This document shows, piece by piece, positions 55,474 to 63,520 of a stretch of 64,000 nucleotides of DNA. The stretch lies in contig CAXBKH010000001.1 of NCBI GenBank assembly GCA_963976365.1, forward strand, positions 62,001-126,000, given 5' to 3'. Below the pieces are notes generated by a model that had not been told where the DNA came from, did no database searches, and saw nothing but the letters and a program-made list of their open reading frames with translations. How positions within the stretch are numbered: the stretch's first letter is position 1; each line of letters starts with the position of its first letter. This DNA comes from UBA1847 sp963976365. Lineage in GTDB: Bacteria > Pseudomonadota > Gammaproteobacteria > Steroidobacterales > Woeseiaceae. A program made the translations under genes and the position numbers.

Positions 55474-55489
55474 CGTGACTTTGTTCACG
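55474..55489. promoter_or_regulatory. Candidate CRP/Vfr-type site upstream of pilM
   Basis: CGTGA-CTTTGT-TCACG: the core GTGA-N6-TCAC spacing of CRP-family operators, 96 bp before the pilM start. CRP homologues such as Vfr control pili in Pseudomonas; here only the spacing and symmetry are seen. Confidence 0.4.
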
Positions 55490-55567
55490 AACCCAATATC
55501 CCCATGGTAATGCGACTTGCTACCCGAATTCCGTGAACCAGTCGTCGGCCCATCATGAGACTCGTTA

Positions 55568-55597
55568 TTGCAGGGTTCAGGTTCAGGCGTCTATCAT
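55568..55597 (+). promoter_or_regulatory. Candidate promoter of ponA
   Basis: TTGCAG (55568-55573), 18-base spacer, TATCAT (55592-55597), about 140 bp before the ponA ATG on the same strand. Confidence 0.4.
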
Positions 55598-55736
55598 CGG
55601 CCGACTGATGCCCCATCACGAGCCCTTGCCCGTAGAAAGCCACATTCCTTGCACCAGCCGAGCACCACGGTAACCTCTAATAAGGTCAGCAAACGCCTTC
55701 AAAAACAGGGATGTTCGGCTGAAAACGCCCGTAACT

Positions 55737-58349
55737 ATGCATAATCCTCCGCCAAAAAAAGCGAAACCACGTCACATTCGACGACGAAGACTGGCCCGTA
55801 TCGGCCTGCTTCTCGTCGGGATGGCCGTGATTGGCGCCATCGGGGCCGTCGCCGGCGTCATTGGCGCTTATTATTATGTGCAGCCAAGCCTGCAGTCCGC
55901 CGACACGATACGCGACATCCGCCTCGAGGTGCCGCTGAGGATTTTCAGCCGGGATGGCTACCTGATCAGTGAAATCGGTGAGCGCAAGCGCATCCCGGTG
56001 ACCTATGAAGACGTTCCGCCGCACGTGGTACAGGCCTTCATCGCGGCCGAGGACCGGCGCTTCTTCGAGCATCCCGGGATCGACTACCGGGGCGTTTTGC
56101 GCGCCTTTTCGCGCCTGTTGCGGACCGGCAACGCGTCCGGCGGCGGTGGCAGCACGCTGACGCAGCAGCTCGCGCGAGACTATTTCCTGACACGCGAGCA
56201 AACCCTGAAACGCAAGCTGACCGAGGCGTTCCTGGCCGTCAAGATCGAGCAGGAGTTCAGCAAGGAGCAGATCATGGCGCTGTTCCTCAACAAGATGTTT
56301 TTCGGCCAGCGCGCCTACGGTGTTGCGGCGTCCGCCCAGGCGTTCTTCAACAAGGATCTGAGCAAGATCAATATCGCCGAGGCGGCGACGCTCGCGGGTG
56401 TGCTACCGGCGCCCTCGCGCTACAACCCGGTGTCCAATCCGGAAAGCGCCAGGGTTCGTCGTGGCTACGTACTCGGCCGCATGCGTAACCTGGGCTACAT
56501 CAGCGACGCCGAGTATGACGAGGCAATGGCCTTCCCGATGGAGTCGCGACTCCACGGCGCCGCAATCGAACTGAATGCCCCCTACATTGCCGAAATGGTG
56601 CGCAGCCAGATGCTCGAGCGCTACGGTGAGGAAAGCTATACGGCCGGTTACCAGGTTGTAACGACGCTGGATTCCCGCATGCAGGAAGCCGCCAACTATG
56701 CGCTGCGCAACGGCTTGCTCGAGTTCACCCGGCGCCGCGGCTACAAGGGCCCCGATGCCCAGGTGGGACTGACGGACGAGATCCTGGCCCTGCCGGTTGA
56801 GCAATGGCCCGAGGCGATTCTCCAGCCGCTCGATCGTTATGCGCCCGGCGGCCTGTCATTCGCACTGGTTACCGAAGTTACCGACAGGAATGAAGCGCGA
56901 ATCCTGTTTCGTGACAGGACGACGGCGCTAATTCCATGGCGCGGCCTGCGCTGGGCGAACCCGTTCATCGATCGGGAAACCTTCGGGCCGGCACCCAAGA
57001 CAGCCGCCGAGGTCGTCGCAGTCGGAGACGTCATTTACGTTATGCCAACGGCTGACAAGAGCTGGGCGCTGGCGCAGGTACCGGATGCACAGTCCGCCGT
57101 CGTTTCCATGGACCCTTACGATGGTGCGGTCACGGCCTTGACGGGCGGCTTCGATTACACGCTCAGCAAGTTCAATCGGGCGCGCCAGGCCTACCGGCAG
57201 CCGGGCTCGGCATTCAAACCCTTTATTTATTCCGCCGCACTCGAACACGGCAACACTCCGGCAACCGTGGTTCTCGACGCACCGGTTGTCATCAGCTCGT
57301 CGGAGCTCGAGGCGATCTGGCGACCCATCAACTACAGCGGTCGCTTCTACGGCCCGACACGAATGCGGGAAGCACTCGTCAAGTCGATGAACCTGGTCTC
57401 GGTGCGACTGCTGCTGTTCGAGACCGGCGTTGGCAACGCTGTCCGTCATCTCGAGAAGTTTGGCTTCAGCGACGCGACATTGATTCGCAACGGTTCGCTC
57501 GCCCTCGGTGGTGGCCAGGCGTCACCCCTGGATATGGCGCAGGCCTACTCGATCCTGGCGAACGGCGGTCGGGCGATCAAGCCCTACATCATCGATTCCA
57601 TCTTTGATTCGACCGGCGAACCCCTGTTCCGCGCGACGCCTGCAGTCGCCTGCAACGAGTGCGAGCCGCACGAGACCGCGGCTCTGGCGCAGGATACCGA
57701 GTCCGAGGAACCCGAAGACGCCGAGTTCCTGCTCGAACAAATGGCGGGAGTTGTCGAAACTTACCGGCCGGATGCGACCGCGGCGCCTGAGCTTTTCGAG
57801 GACGTAAACGTTGCACCGCAGGTAATTACGCCGCAAAACGCGTTCCTGATCCAGGACATGATGCGCGAGGTGGTCGTACGAGGCACCGGCGCGAGAGCCG
57901 GGCGCGAACTCGGCCGCCGTGACCTCTCCGGCAAGACCGGCACCTCGAATGATCGTCGCGATGCCTGGTTCGGCGGATTCAACGCGGACATCGCGACTGT
58001 GGTCTGGGTGGGCTACGACGATGACCTGCCGCTGGGCCCGCGCGAGGAAGGCTCGCGCACTGCTCTGCCGATCTGGGTCGACTTCATGCGCATCGCACTG
58101 GCGGGCGCACCCGAGCACCAGATGCCAATGCCCGAGGGTATAGTTACGGTCAAGATCGACAGGGAAACCGGCTGCCCCGCTCGTGCGGGTCAAACGAACA
58201 CGATGTTCGAGGTGTTTCGTGCCGACAACGTCCCGGATTGCGAACGACTCGAGGAAATTGCCGATCCATTCAACAACGCAGCGGGCATCGATGCCGATCA
58301 GCCAGCCGGTGATGAAGAAGACGAAGACGACAACGAAGCCATCTTCTAG
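55737..58349 (+). CDS. mrcA: Penicillin-binding protein 1A (bifunctional)
   Basis: 870 residues. Short basic cytosolic tail and one membrane helix (IGLLLVGMAVIGAIGAVAGVIG). GT51 glycosyltransferase with catalytic Glu105 (AAEDRRFFEHPGIDYRG), GGSTLTQQLARDYF, KIEQEFSKEQIMALFLN and RAYGVAASAQAFF. An OB-like insert, then a transpeptidase with Ser491 in GSAFKPF, SMN (KSMNLVSV) and Lys733-Thr-Gly (SGKTGTSND). Acidic C-terminal tail (GDEEDEDDNEAIF). Polymerises and cross-links peptidoglycan; also named ponA. Divergent from pilM, a common arrangement. Confidence 0.95.
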   Translation: MHNPPPKKAKPRHIRRRRLARIGLLLVGMAVIGAIGAVAGVIGAYYYVQPSLQSADTIRDIRLEVPLRIFSRDGYLISEIGERKRIPVTYEDVPPHVVQAFIAAEDRRFFEHPGIDYRGVLRAFSRLLRTGNASGGGGSTLTQQLARDYFLTREQTLKRKLTEAFLAVKIEQEFSKEQIMALFLNKMFFGQRAYGVAASAQAFFNKDLSKINIAEAATLAGVLPAPSRYNPVSNPESARVRRGYVLGRMRNLGYISDAEYDEAMAFPMESRLHGAAIELNAPYIAEMVRSQMLERYGEESYTAGYQVVTTLDSRMQEAANYALRNGLLEFTRRRGYKGPDAQVGLTDEILALPVEQWPEAILQPLDRYAPGGLSFALVTEVTDRNEARILFRDRTTALIPWRGLRWANPFIDRETFGPAPKTAAEVVAVGDVIYVMPTADKSWALAQVPDAQSAVVSMDPYDGAVTALTGGFDYTLSKFNRARQAYRQPGSAFKPFIYSAALEHGNTPATVVLDAPVVISSSELEAIWRPINYSGRFYGPTRMREALVKSMNLVSVRLLLFETGVGNAVRHLEKFGFSDATLIRNGSLALGGGQASPLDMAQAYSILANGGRAIKPYIIDSIFDSTGEPLFRATPAVACNECEPHETAALAQDTESEEPEDAEFLLEQMAGVVETYRPDATAAPELFEDVNVAPQVITPQNAFLIQDMMREVVVRGTGARAGRELGRRDLSGKTGTSNDRRDAWFGGFNADIATVVWVGYDDDLPLGPREEGSRTALPIWVDFMRIALAGAPEHQMPMPEGIVTVKIDRETGCPARAGQTNTMFEVFRADNVPDCERLEEIADPFNNAAGIDADQPAGDEEDEDDNEAIF

Positions 58350-58354
58350 GAACA

Positions 58355-58966
58355 ATGAAAAGAAAGCGCAGCAGCGAATCGGAACGTGAACGGCGGATCG
58401 TGGCACAAGAGGCCGCGCGTATCATCGTCAACCACGGAGTTCGCGACTACCGTATCGCCAAGCAAAAAGCCGCCGAGCGGCTGGGCATGAACAACCGCGG
58501 TTCGCTTCCCGGCAATCCGGAAATCGAAGCGGCCGTCGCCGAGCATCTGCAAATTTTTGGTGGCGAATCCCACGAAGATCATTTGCGACTGATGCGAGTC
58601 GCGGCGCTCTCCGCCATGGAGCTTTTGTCCGCACATTCGCCCCGACTGGTCGGCCCGGTACTCGTCGGCACGGCGGACGAGAACTCCGCTGTTAACCTGC
58701 ATGTTTTTGCAGACAGCGCAGAAACGCTTGCGATGGAACTGGCCGAGATCGGCATCAACTACCGGCCGTACGAGCGCAGGCTCAAGAGCCGCCGCGGTCA
58801 GATTGAGCTCTACTCAGGTTTTGAGTTTCATCACAGCAATACGACGATTCAGGTGACGGTATTTCCGATTGACGGGATTCGGCAGGCGCCGATGAGTCCG
58901 ATTGATGGGAAGCCGATGAAGCGAGTAGACACCAACGCCGTACAGCAGTTACTCGAGCATGTGTAA
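58355..58966 (+). CDS. Conserved-looking protein, possible nucleotidyltransferase-like fold
   Basis: 203 residues; ribosome site AGGA overlaps the PBP1a stop. Basic N-terminal helices (KRKRSSESERERRIVAQEAARIIV, ...DYRIAKQKAAERLGM) resemble a helical nucleic-acid-binding part. The C-terminal half (GPVLVGTADENSAVNLHVFADSAETLAMEL, then FEFHHSNTTIQVTVFP) has the beta-strand order of minimal nucleotidyltransferases, but the GS...DxD catalytic motif is absent or altered. I cannot name a function. Followed by repeat copy C. Confidence 0.6.
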   Translation: MKRKRSSESERERRIVAQEAARIIVNHGVRDYRIAKQKAAERLGMNNRGSLPGNPEIEAAVAEHLQIFGGESHEDHLRLMRVAALSAMELLSAHSPRLVGPVLVGTADENSAVNLHVFADSAETLAMELAEIGINYRPYERRLKSRRGQIELYSGFEFHHSNTTIQVTVFPIDGIRQAPMSPIDGKPMKRVDTNAVQQLLEHV

Positions 58967-58984
58967 GCGCGTATAAGCACGCAT

Positions 58985-59055
58985 CAGTCGGAAAACTGTT
59001 TCTCGGAATGGCTCGCTACGCTGCGCTTTATTTCCTTGAAACAGTTTTCCGACTG
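58985..59055 (+). repeat. Palindromic repeat copy C
   Basis: Arms CAGTCGGAAAACTGTTTC (58985-59002) and its exact complement (59038-59055): perfect 18-bp stem around a 35-base loop nearly identical to copy B. It lies in the convergent gap between the unknown gene and gltA, so it could double as a bidirectional terminator, though there is no T-run. Confidence 0.88.
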
Positions 59056-59089
59056 CTGCTTACATTGTGGCAGCCGATGGATCAGCTGC

Positions 59090-60382
59090 TTATCGTTTTT
59101 CGATTTTGACGTAGTCTCTTGCCGCCGGGCCGGTGTAGAGCTGTCTTGGGCGTGCGATCTTGCCGTGCGGGTCCGCGATCATTTCACGCCAGTGTGCGGT
59201 CCAGCCGACCGAGCGGCCGATGGCGAACATGACGGTGAACATCGAGGTCGGGATGCCGAGGGCCCGGTAGATGATGCCGGAGTAGAAATCGACGTTCGGG
59301 TAGAGGTTTTTCTCGATGAAGTAGTCGTCTTTGAGGGCCACCTGTTCGAGCTCGAGGGCCAGGTCGAACAACGGCGTGTCCTTGCGATCGAGTTTCTGCA
59401 AAACCTTGTAGCACATGTCGCGGATGATGGTCGCTCGCGGATCGAAGTTCTTGTAGACGCGGTGGCCGAAGCCCATGAGTCGGAACGAGTCGTTCTTGTC
59501 TTTGGCCTTTTCTACGTACTTGCCTATCTGGCTGACGTCGCCAATTTCTTCCAGCATGTTCAGCACGGCCTCGTTGGCGCCGCCGTGTGCGGGACCCCAC
59601 AGCGCCGAGATGCCTGCTGCTATTGCTGAGTAAGGGTTGGCACCGGAGCTGCCCGCCATGCGTACTGTCGAGGTCGAGCAGTTCTGTTCGTGGTCTGCGT
59701 GCAGGATGAACAGCAAATCCAGTGCTTCGGCGGCGACCGGGTCGATTTCGTACGGCTCTGCAGGCACGGCGAATAACATGTGCAGCAGATTCTCGGTGAA
59801 GTTCAGGTCGTTGCGTGGATAGATGAATGGCTGACCGGTGTTTAGCTTGTAAGCCGCGGCCGCAATCGTCGGCAGCTTGGCAAGAATGCGGTGTGAGAAT
59901 ATGTCGCGATGCAGCGGATTCGATGCGTCCATCTCGTTGTGATAGTAGGCCGACATCGAGCCAACGACTGCCGACAACATGGCCATCGGGTGTGCGTCGT
60001 AGCGAAAGCCGCCGAAGAAACTCAGCATGCCCTCGTTGAGCATGGTATGGCGGCGAATCGTGTTGTCGAATGCGGCGAGCTCGTCAGCGGTCGGCAAGTT
60101 CCCGTGCAGCAACAGGTAGGAGACTTCGATGAAACTGGAATTGGCTGCAAGCTGTTCGACCGGGTAACCGCGGTACATCAGAATGCCTTGCTCACCGTCA
60201 ATATAGGTGATTTCGGATTCACAGCTTCCCGTTGAGACAAAGCCAGGATCGTAGGTGAATACTCTTTGTTCCCGATACAGGCGAGCTACATCGATAACGT
60301 CGGGGCCGACGGTACCCTTGCGAACGGGTAACTCCATTTCCAAGCCGTCAGGGCTTGTCAGGCGGTATGAATCCTGGCTCAT
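59090..60382 (-). CDS. gltA: Citrate synthase (type II)
   Basis: 430 residues, the hexameric NADH-sensitive Gram-negative type by length. Catalytic His in WGPAHGGANEAVL, His in LHADHEQNCSTSTVR, and Asp in YPNVDFYSGIIY. Condenses acetyl-CoA with oxaloacetate, the product of PEP carboxylase encoded in this window. Ribosome site GAGGATAGAGG. Confidence 0.96.
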   Translation of the reverse strand: MSQDSYRLTSPDGLEMELPVRKGTVGPDVIDVARLYREQRVFTYDPGFVSTGSCESEITYIDGEQGILMYRGYPVEQLAANSSFIEVSYLLLHGNLPTADELAAFDNTIRRHTMLNEGMLSFFGGFRYDAHPMAMLSAVVGSMSAYYHNEMDASNPLHRDIFSHRILAKLPTIAAAAYKLNTGQPFIYPRNDLNFTENLLHMLFAVPAEPYEIDPVAAEALDLLFILHADHEQNCSTSTVRMAGSSGANPYSAIAAGISALWGPAHGGANEAVLNMLEEIGDVSQIGKYVEKAKDKNDSFRLMGFGHRVYKNFDPRATIIRDMCYKVLQKLDRKDTPLFDLALELEQVALKDDYFIEKNLYPNVDFYSGIIYRALGIPTSMFTVMFAIGRSVGWTAHWREMIADPHGKIARPRQLYTGPAARDYVKIEKR

Positions 60383-60492
60383 CCTCTATCCTCAATATCC
60401 GTATCAACAAACAGCACGAGCATAGCAGAGCTCCCGGGGTTCCGGGATCGTGAAAAATCGTATTATCAGAAACCTTATCCCGCGTTTGCGGG

Positions 60493-60702
60493 TCAGGTCT
60501 TGGGCATACCGTATTTTTTGCGGAACTTGTCTACACGTCCGCCGGTATCGACGATCTTCTGCTTGCCCGTATAAAACGGGTGGCACGAGGAGCACACTTC
60601 AATCAGGAGATCCTCACCGAGGGTCGAGCGAGTATTGAACTCGTTACCGCAACTACAGGTGACCTTGATGTCGGAGTAATTGGGATGAATGTCGGCTTTC
60701 AT
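60493..60702 (-). CDS. rpmE: 50S ribosomal protein L31 (zinc-binding type)
   Basis: 69 residues starting MKADIHPNY with GGGAGAGCC upstream. Zinc ligands Cys16, Cys18, Cys37, Cys40 (VTCSCGNEF, EVCSSCHPF) are all present, so this is the C+ form. KADIHPNYSDI and HPFYTGKQKIVDTGGRVDKF are typical. Promoter region contains DnaA-box matches. Confidence 0.96.
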   Translation of the reverse strand: MKADIHPNYSDIKVTCSCGNEFNTRSTLGEDLLIEVCSSCHPFYTGKQKIVDTGGRVDKFRKKYGMPKT

Positions 60703-61020
60703 GATCTGGCTCTCCCGAGCGCGCTTCTGCGTAAAAAAGGTCGCGTAGGATATAGCGAAGCGATTGCCGCCGCAAGCCCCGCTTTTTATCCACAGAAGCT
60801 GTGGATAAGACTGTGGATGAAAATTGAGTGAATGCCCTAAGCTGCGGTTTTTCATAGCGCGTTGTCAATATGACTATTTTATGTCCATTTTCGATTAGTA
60901 ATGAAAAACAATGACTTATGGACGCTTTGCAACGCGTCAAGTGAGATCAGGGCCCTCTTGCGCTGAAAATATAGGCTTCGTTTGGCACTTGTGCATAAAT
61001 GCGCCCCGGCCAGGCTGGGG
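60703..61020. other. 318-bp gap upstream of rpmE with a DnaA-box cluster
   Basis: No gene seen. 60786-60794 and 60800-60808 match TTATCCACA exactly and face each other as an inverted pair (10-3-10 palindrome including flanks); 60812-60820 is a one-mismatch box; 60990-60998 matches TTATNCACA. An AT-rich stretch (60865-60915) lies between the third and fourth boxes. Confidence 0.65.
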
Positions 61021-62166
61021 CTAAGGCACAAACTCCGACTGCAAATCGTTCAGAAAGCGGCCGCCGAGCTCCGTCGGCAGCCAGGTGCCGCTCGCGGCGC
61101 GCTCAATCAGGCCCCGGCGCCGGGCGCTCTCGGTCGCCGTCAGCAGTACGCCGGCGGACAGGCCGGTCCGATCCTCGAACAGGGACTCGGGGAACCCCTC
61201 ATTGAGTCTGAGGGCGTTGAGCATGAACTCGAACAGCAGCTCGTCGGCTGCCAGGGCATGGTCCGGCTTGCCCGGTACGCCGCGCTCGGAGGACGTCATG
61301 TACTGCAAGGGATTCGCCGGTTTCTGGTAGCGAAAAACGCGGCCCTGGCGGCTGATCTTGCCATGCGCCCCGGCCCCGACGGCCAGGTAATCGCCGAAGG
61401 TCCAGTAATTCATGTTGTGCCTGCAACGCCGTCCGTCGCGGGCGTAGGCCGAGACTTCGTATTGCTCAAACCCATGCTGTAACAGCAGCGCACGTCCTGC
61501 CTCCTGGATTTCAAAGGCCAGTTCGTCGTCCGGCAGGTTGGCTGGAGGCCGCGCATAGAAAACGGTATTGGGCTCAAGCGTCAACTGGTACCAGGAAATA
61601 TGGGTGGGCTCGAGCTCCAGCGCCGCCTTCAGGTCGGCCAGCGCCATTGCCGGGGTCTGCGCCGGCAGGCCATGCATCAGGTCGATGTTGAAATTGTCGA
61701 AACCGCCCTGGCGCAGCTGTCGGACCGCGCGTGAGATATCGTCGCTGCTGTGAATACGACCCAGGGACTGCAGCATCGAATCGTCAAAGCTCTGGGCGCC
61801 GACGGACAGTCGCGTCACTCCCGCCCCGTGATAGCCCGCCGGCGAACCGAATTCAACCGTTCCCGGATTGGCTTCCATTGTTACCTCGGCGTCGGCAACG
61901 ACGGCAAACTGATCGCGTACAGCCTGCAGCAGTTCGGCGATCTCGTCCGGTGAAAACAGGCTAGGTGTGCCGCCGCCGAGGAAGATGCTCTGCAGCGGTC
62001 GATCGTCGGCACGTTCGCGCTCATGCAAAAGATCACGGCGCAACGCATCGATGTAGCGCCGTTTTGGCGCAGCGTCACCTGCCGTGTGCGAATTGAAATC
62101 GCAGTACGGGCACTTTCGCACACACCAGGGGAGGTGCACGTAGAGCGCGAGCGGCGGTGTTTTCAT
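61021..62166 (-). CDS. hemW: Heme chaperone HemW (radical SAM)
   Basis: 381 residues from an ATG overlapping the rdgB stop; an 79-residue upstream frame lies inside rdgB. The iron-sulfur motif is Cys15-x3-Cys19-x2-Cys22 (CVRKCPYC), the radical-SAM GGGTPSLF follows, and the HNxxYW heme-binding motif (HNMNYW) separates it from HemN. HemW delivers haem to respiratory enzymes. C-terminal winged-helix part (RRRGLIERAASGTWLPTELGGRFL). End of the rph-rdgB-hemW operon. Confidence 0.94.
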   Translation of the reverse strand: MKTPPLALYVHLPWCVRKCPYCDFNSHTAGDAAPKRRYIDALRRDLLHERERADDRPLQSIFLGGGTPSLFSPDEIAELLQAVRDQFAVVADAEVTMEANPGTVEFGSPAGYHGAGVTRLSVGAQSFDDSMLQSLGRIHSSDDISRAVRQLRQGGFDNFNIDLMHGLPAQTPAMALADLKAALELEPTHISWYQLTLEPNTVFYARPPANLPDDELAFEIQEAGRALLLQHGFEQYEVSAYARDGRRCRHNMNYWTFGDYLAVGAGAHGKISRQGRVFRYQKPANPLQYMTSSERGVPGKPDHALAADELLFEFMLNALRLNEGFPESLFEDRTGLSAGVLLTATESARRRGLIERAASGTWLPTELGGRFLNDLQSEFVP

Positions 62167-62771
62167 GAGTAGTGATTTTGAATCAATGCGACCAGGCCGC
62201 GCAGGGCTTTGCCACGATGGCTGCGCGCATTTTTCTGCTCCGGCGTCAGCATTGCGGAGCTCGTGCCACTGTCGGGATCGAGAAACACCGGATCGTAGCC
62301 GAAACCGCCGTCGCCCTGCCGGGCGAGCAAAATCGAGCCACACCATTCGCTCTCGAAAAGCAGCGCGGTTTTGCCGTCCGGCGTAACAAAGCTTGCGGCG
62401 CAATGAAAAGCGGCGCCCCGGTCCGGTAGCGCGACATCGCGAAGTGCATCAAGCAGCTTGTCGACGTTCATCTCGTCAGTCGCGCCGACGCCCGCATAGC
62501 GCGCCGAGTAAACACCGGGCGCTCCGTCGAGCGCGTCGACCACAAGGCCGGAATCGTCTGCAATAGCAGGCAGGCCCGTTGCTGCCGCGGCATGACGTGC
62601 CTTGATCAGCGAATTCTCGGCAAACGTCTCGCCGGTTTCTTCAGCGTCCGGCACTCCAAACTCGGATTGTGCGACGACCTCAACGCCGACGTCTTCGAGC
62701 AGCCGGGCGATTTCGCGAATTTTCCCTGGATTGCCACTGGCCATGACGACCTTTTGTGGCAGGACACTCAT
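62163..62771 (-). CDS. rdgB: dITP/XTP pyrophosphatase (RdgB/HAM1)
   Basis: 202 residues. VVMASGNPGKIREIARLL at the N-terminus, ETFAENSLIKARHAA, and the metal Asp in AIADDSGLVVDAL; FGYDPVFLDPDSG near the end. Removes non-canonical purine triphosphates. Overlaps rph and hemW by four bases each. Confidence 0.95.
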   Translation of the reverse strand: MSVLPQKVVMASGNPGKIREIARLLEDVGVEVVAQSEFGVPDAEETGETFAENSLIKARHAAAATGLPAIADDSGLVVDALDGAPGVYSARYAGVGATDEMNVDKLLDALRDVALPDRGAAFHCAASFVTPDGKTALLFESEWCGSILLARQGDGGFGYDPVFLDPDSGTSSAMLTPEQKNARSHRGKALRGLVALIQNHYS

Positions 62772-63493
62772 GTTCGGGCGCTGGCTATCGCCTCGCTTTG
62801 CGCTGCGATAATGTCCGCGATACCGCCTCGAGCGAGGCCGAGCATGGCGTTGAACTCGTCGTCGGTAAACGCATGTCCCTCAGCCGTGCCCTGCACTTCA
62901 ATAAAGTGGCCAGCGTCGTTCATGACGATATTCATGTCGGTTTCCGCCTCGGAGTCTTCCGCATAGTCGAGGTCGAGTACGGCCATGCCCTGGAAGATGC
63001 CGACGGACACCGCCGCGACCTGACCGTACAGCGGATTTTTCTTGAGCTTGCGCTGCGCCACGAGGCGCTCAATGGCAATGGCAAGCGCGACGTACGCACC
63101 GCTGATCGACGCAGTGCGGGTGCCGCCGTCGGCTTGCAGTACATCGCAATCCAGCGTGATCGACCGTTCGCCGAGTGCCTTCATGTCGGTGACTGCACGC
63201 AGGGATCGGCCGATGAGGCGCTGAATTTCGACGGTGCGCCCTCCCTGCTTGCCACGTGAGGCCTCGCGACCGGATCGAGTATGCGTCGCGCGCGGCAACA
63301 TGCCGTACTCACCGGTCACCCAGCCGCTGCCCTTGCCGCGCAGCCAGCCGGGAATGCGTTCTTCAATGCTGGCCGTGCACAACACCTGGGTGTCGCCGAA
63401 CGATGCCAGCACGCTGCCTTCCGCATGCTTGGTGAAATGGGTTTGAAACTGAATTTCGCGCATAGTCGCGGGGTCGCGGCCACTGGGACGCAT
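62768..63493 (-). CDS. rph: Ribonuclease PH
   Basis: 241 residues. MRPSGRDP at the start, GWVTGEYGMLPRATHTR, RTVEIQRLIGRSLRAV and ITLDCDVLQADGGTRTASISGAYVAL are complete, so this is the full-length phosphorolytic exonuclease that trims tRNA 3' ends. Ends with four-base overlap into rdgB. PP2C gene lies 27 bp downstream of its start on the same strand (upstream in transcription). Confidence 0.95.
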   Translation of the reverse strand: MRPSGRDPATMREIQFQTHFTKHAEGSVLASFGDTQVLCTASIEERIPGWLRGKGSGWVTGEYGMLPRATHTRSGREASRGKQGGRTVEIQRLIGRSLRAVTDMKALGERSITLDCDVLQADGGTRTASISGAYVALAIAIERLVAQRKLKKNPLYGQVAAVSVGIFQGMAVLDLDYAEDSEAETDMNIVMNDAGHFIEVQGTAEGHAFTDDEFNAMLGLARGGIADIIAAQSEAIASART

Positions 63494-63520
63494 ACTGATT
63501 CTCCAAAGGAAAAAGCCGAT

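Larger units (their letters stand above)
55379..55736. other. 358-bp divergent intergenic region between pilM and ponA
   Basis: No gene seen. The pilM side (55435-55475) is markedly AT-rich and carries a CRP-like palindrome; the ponA side has a candidate sigma-70 promoter. A direct repeat GGTTCAGGTTCAGG is present at 55575-55586. Confidence 0.6.

Noticed and set aside
60479..60492. Hairpin CCCGC/GCGGG directly at the rpmE stop as a terminator
   Set aside because: Only five pairs, it abuts the stop codon and lacks a T-run.
60786..60820. Chromosomal replication origin
   Set aside because: Box cluster is present, but dnaA, dnaN, rpmH or mnmG are not nearby and the AT-rich stretch is short; reported only as a DnaA-box cluster.
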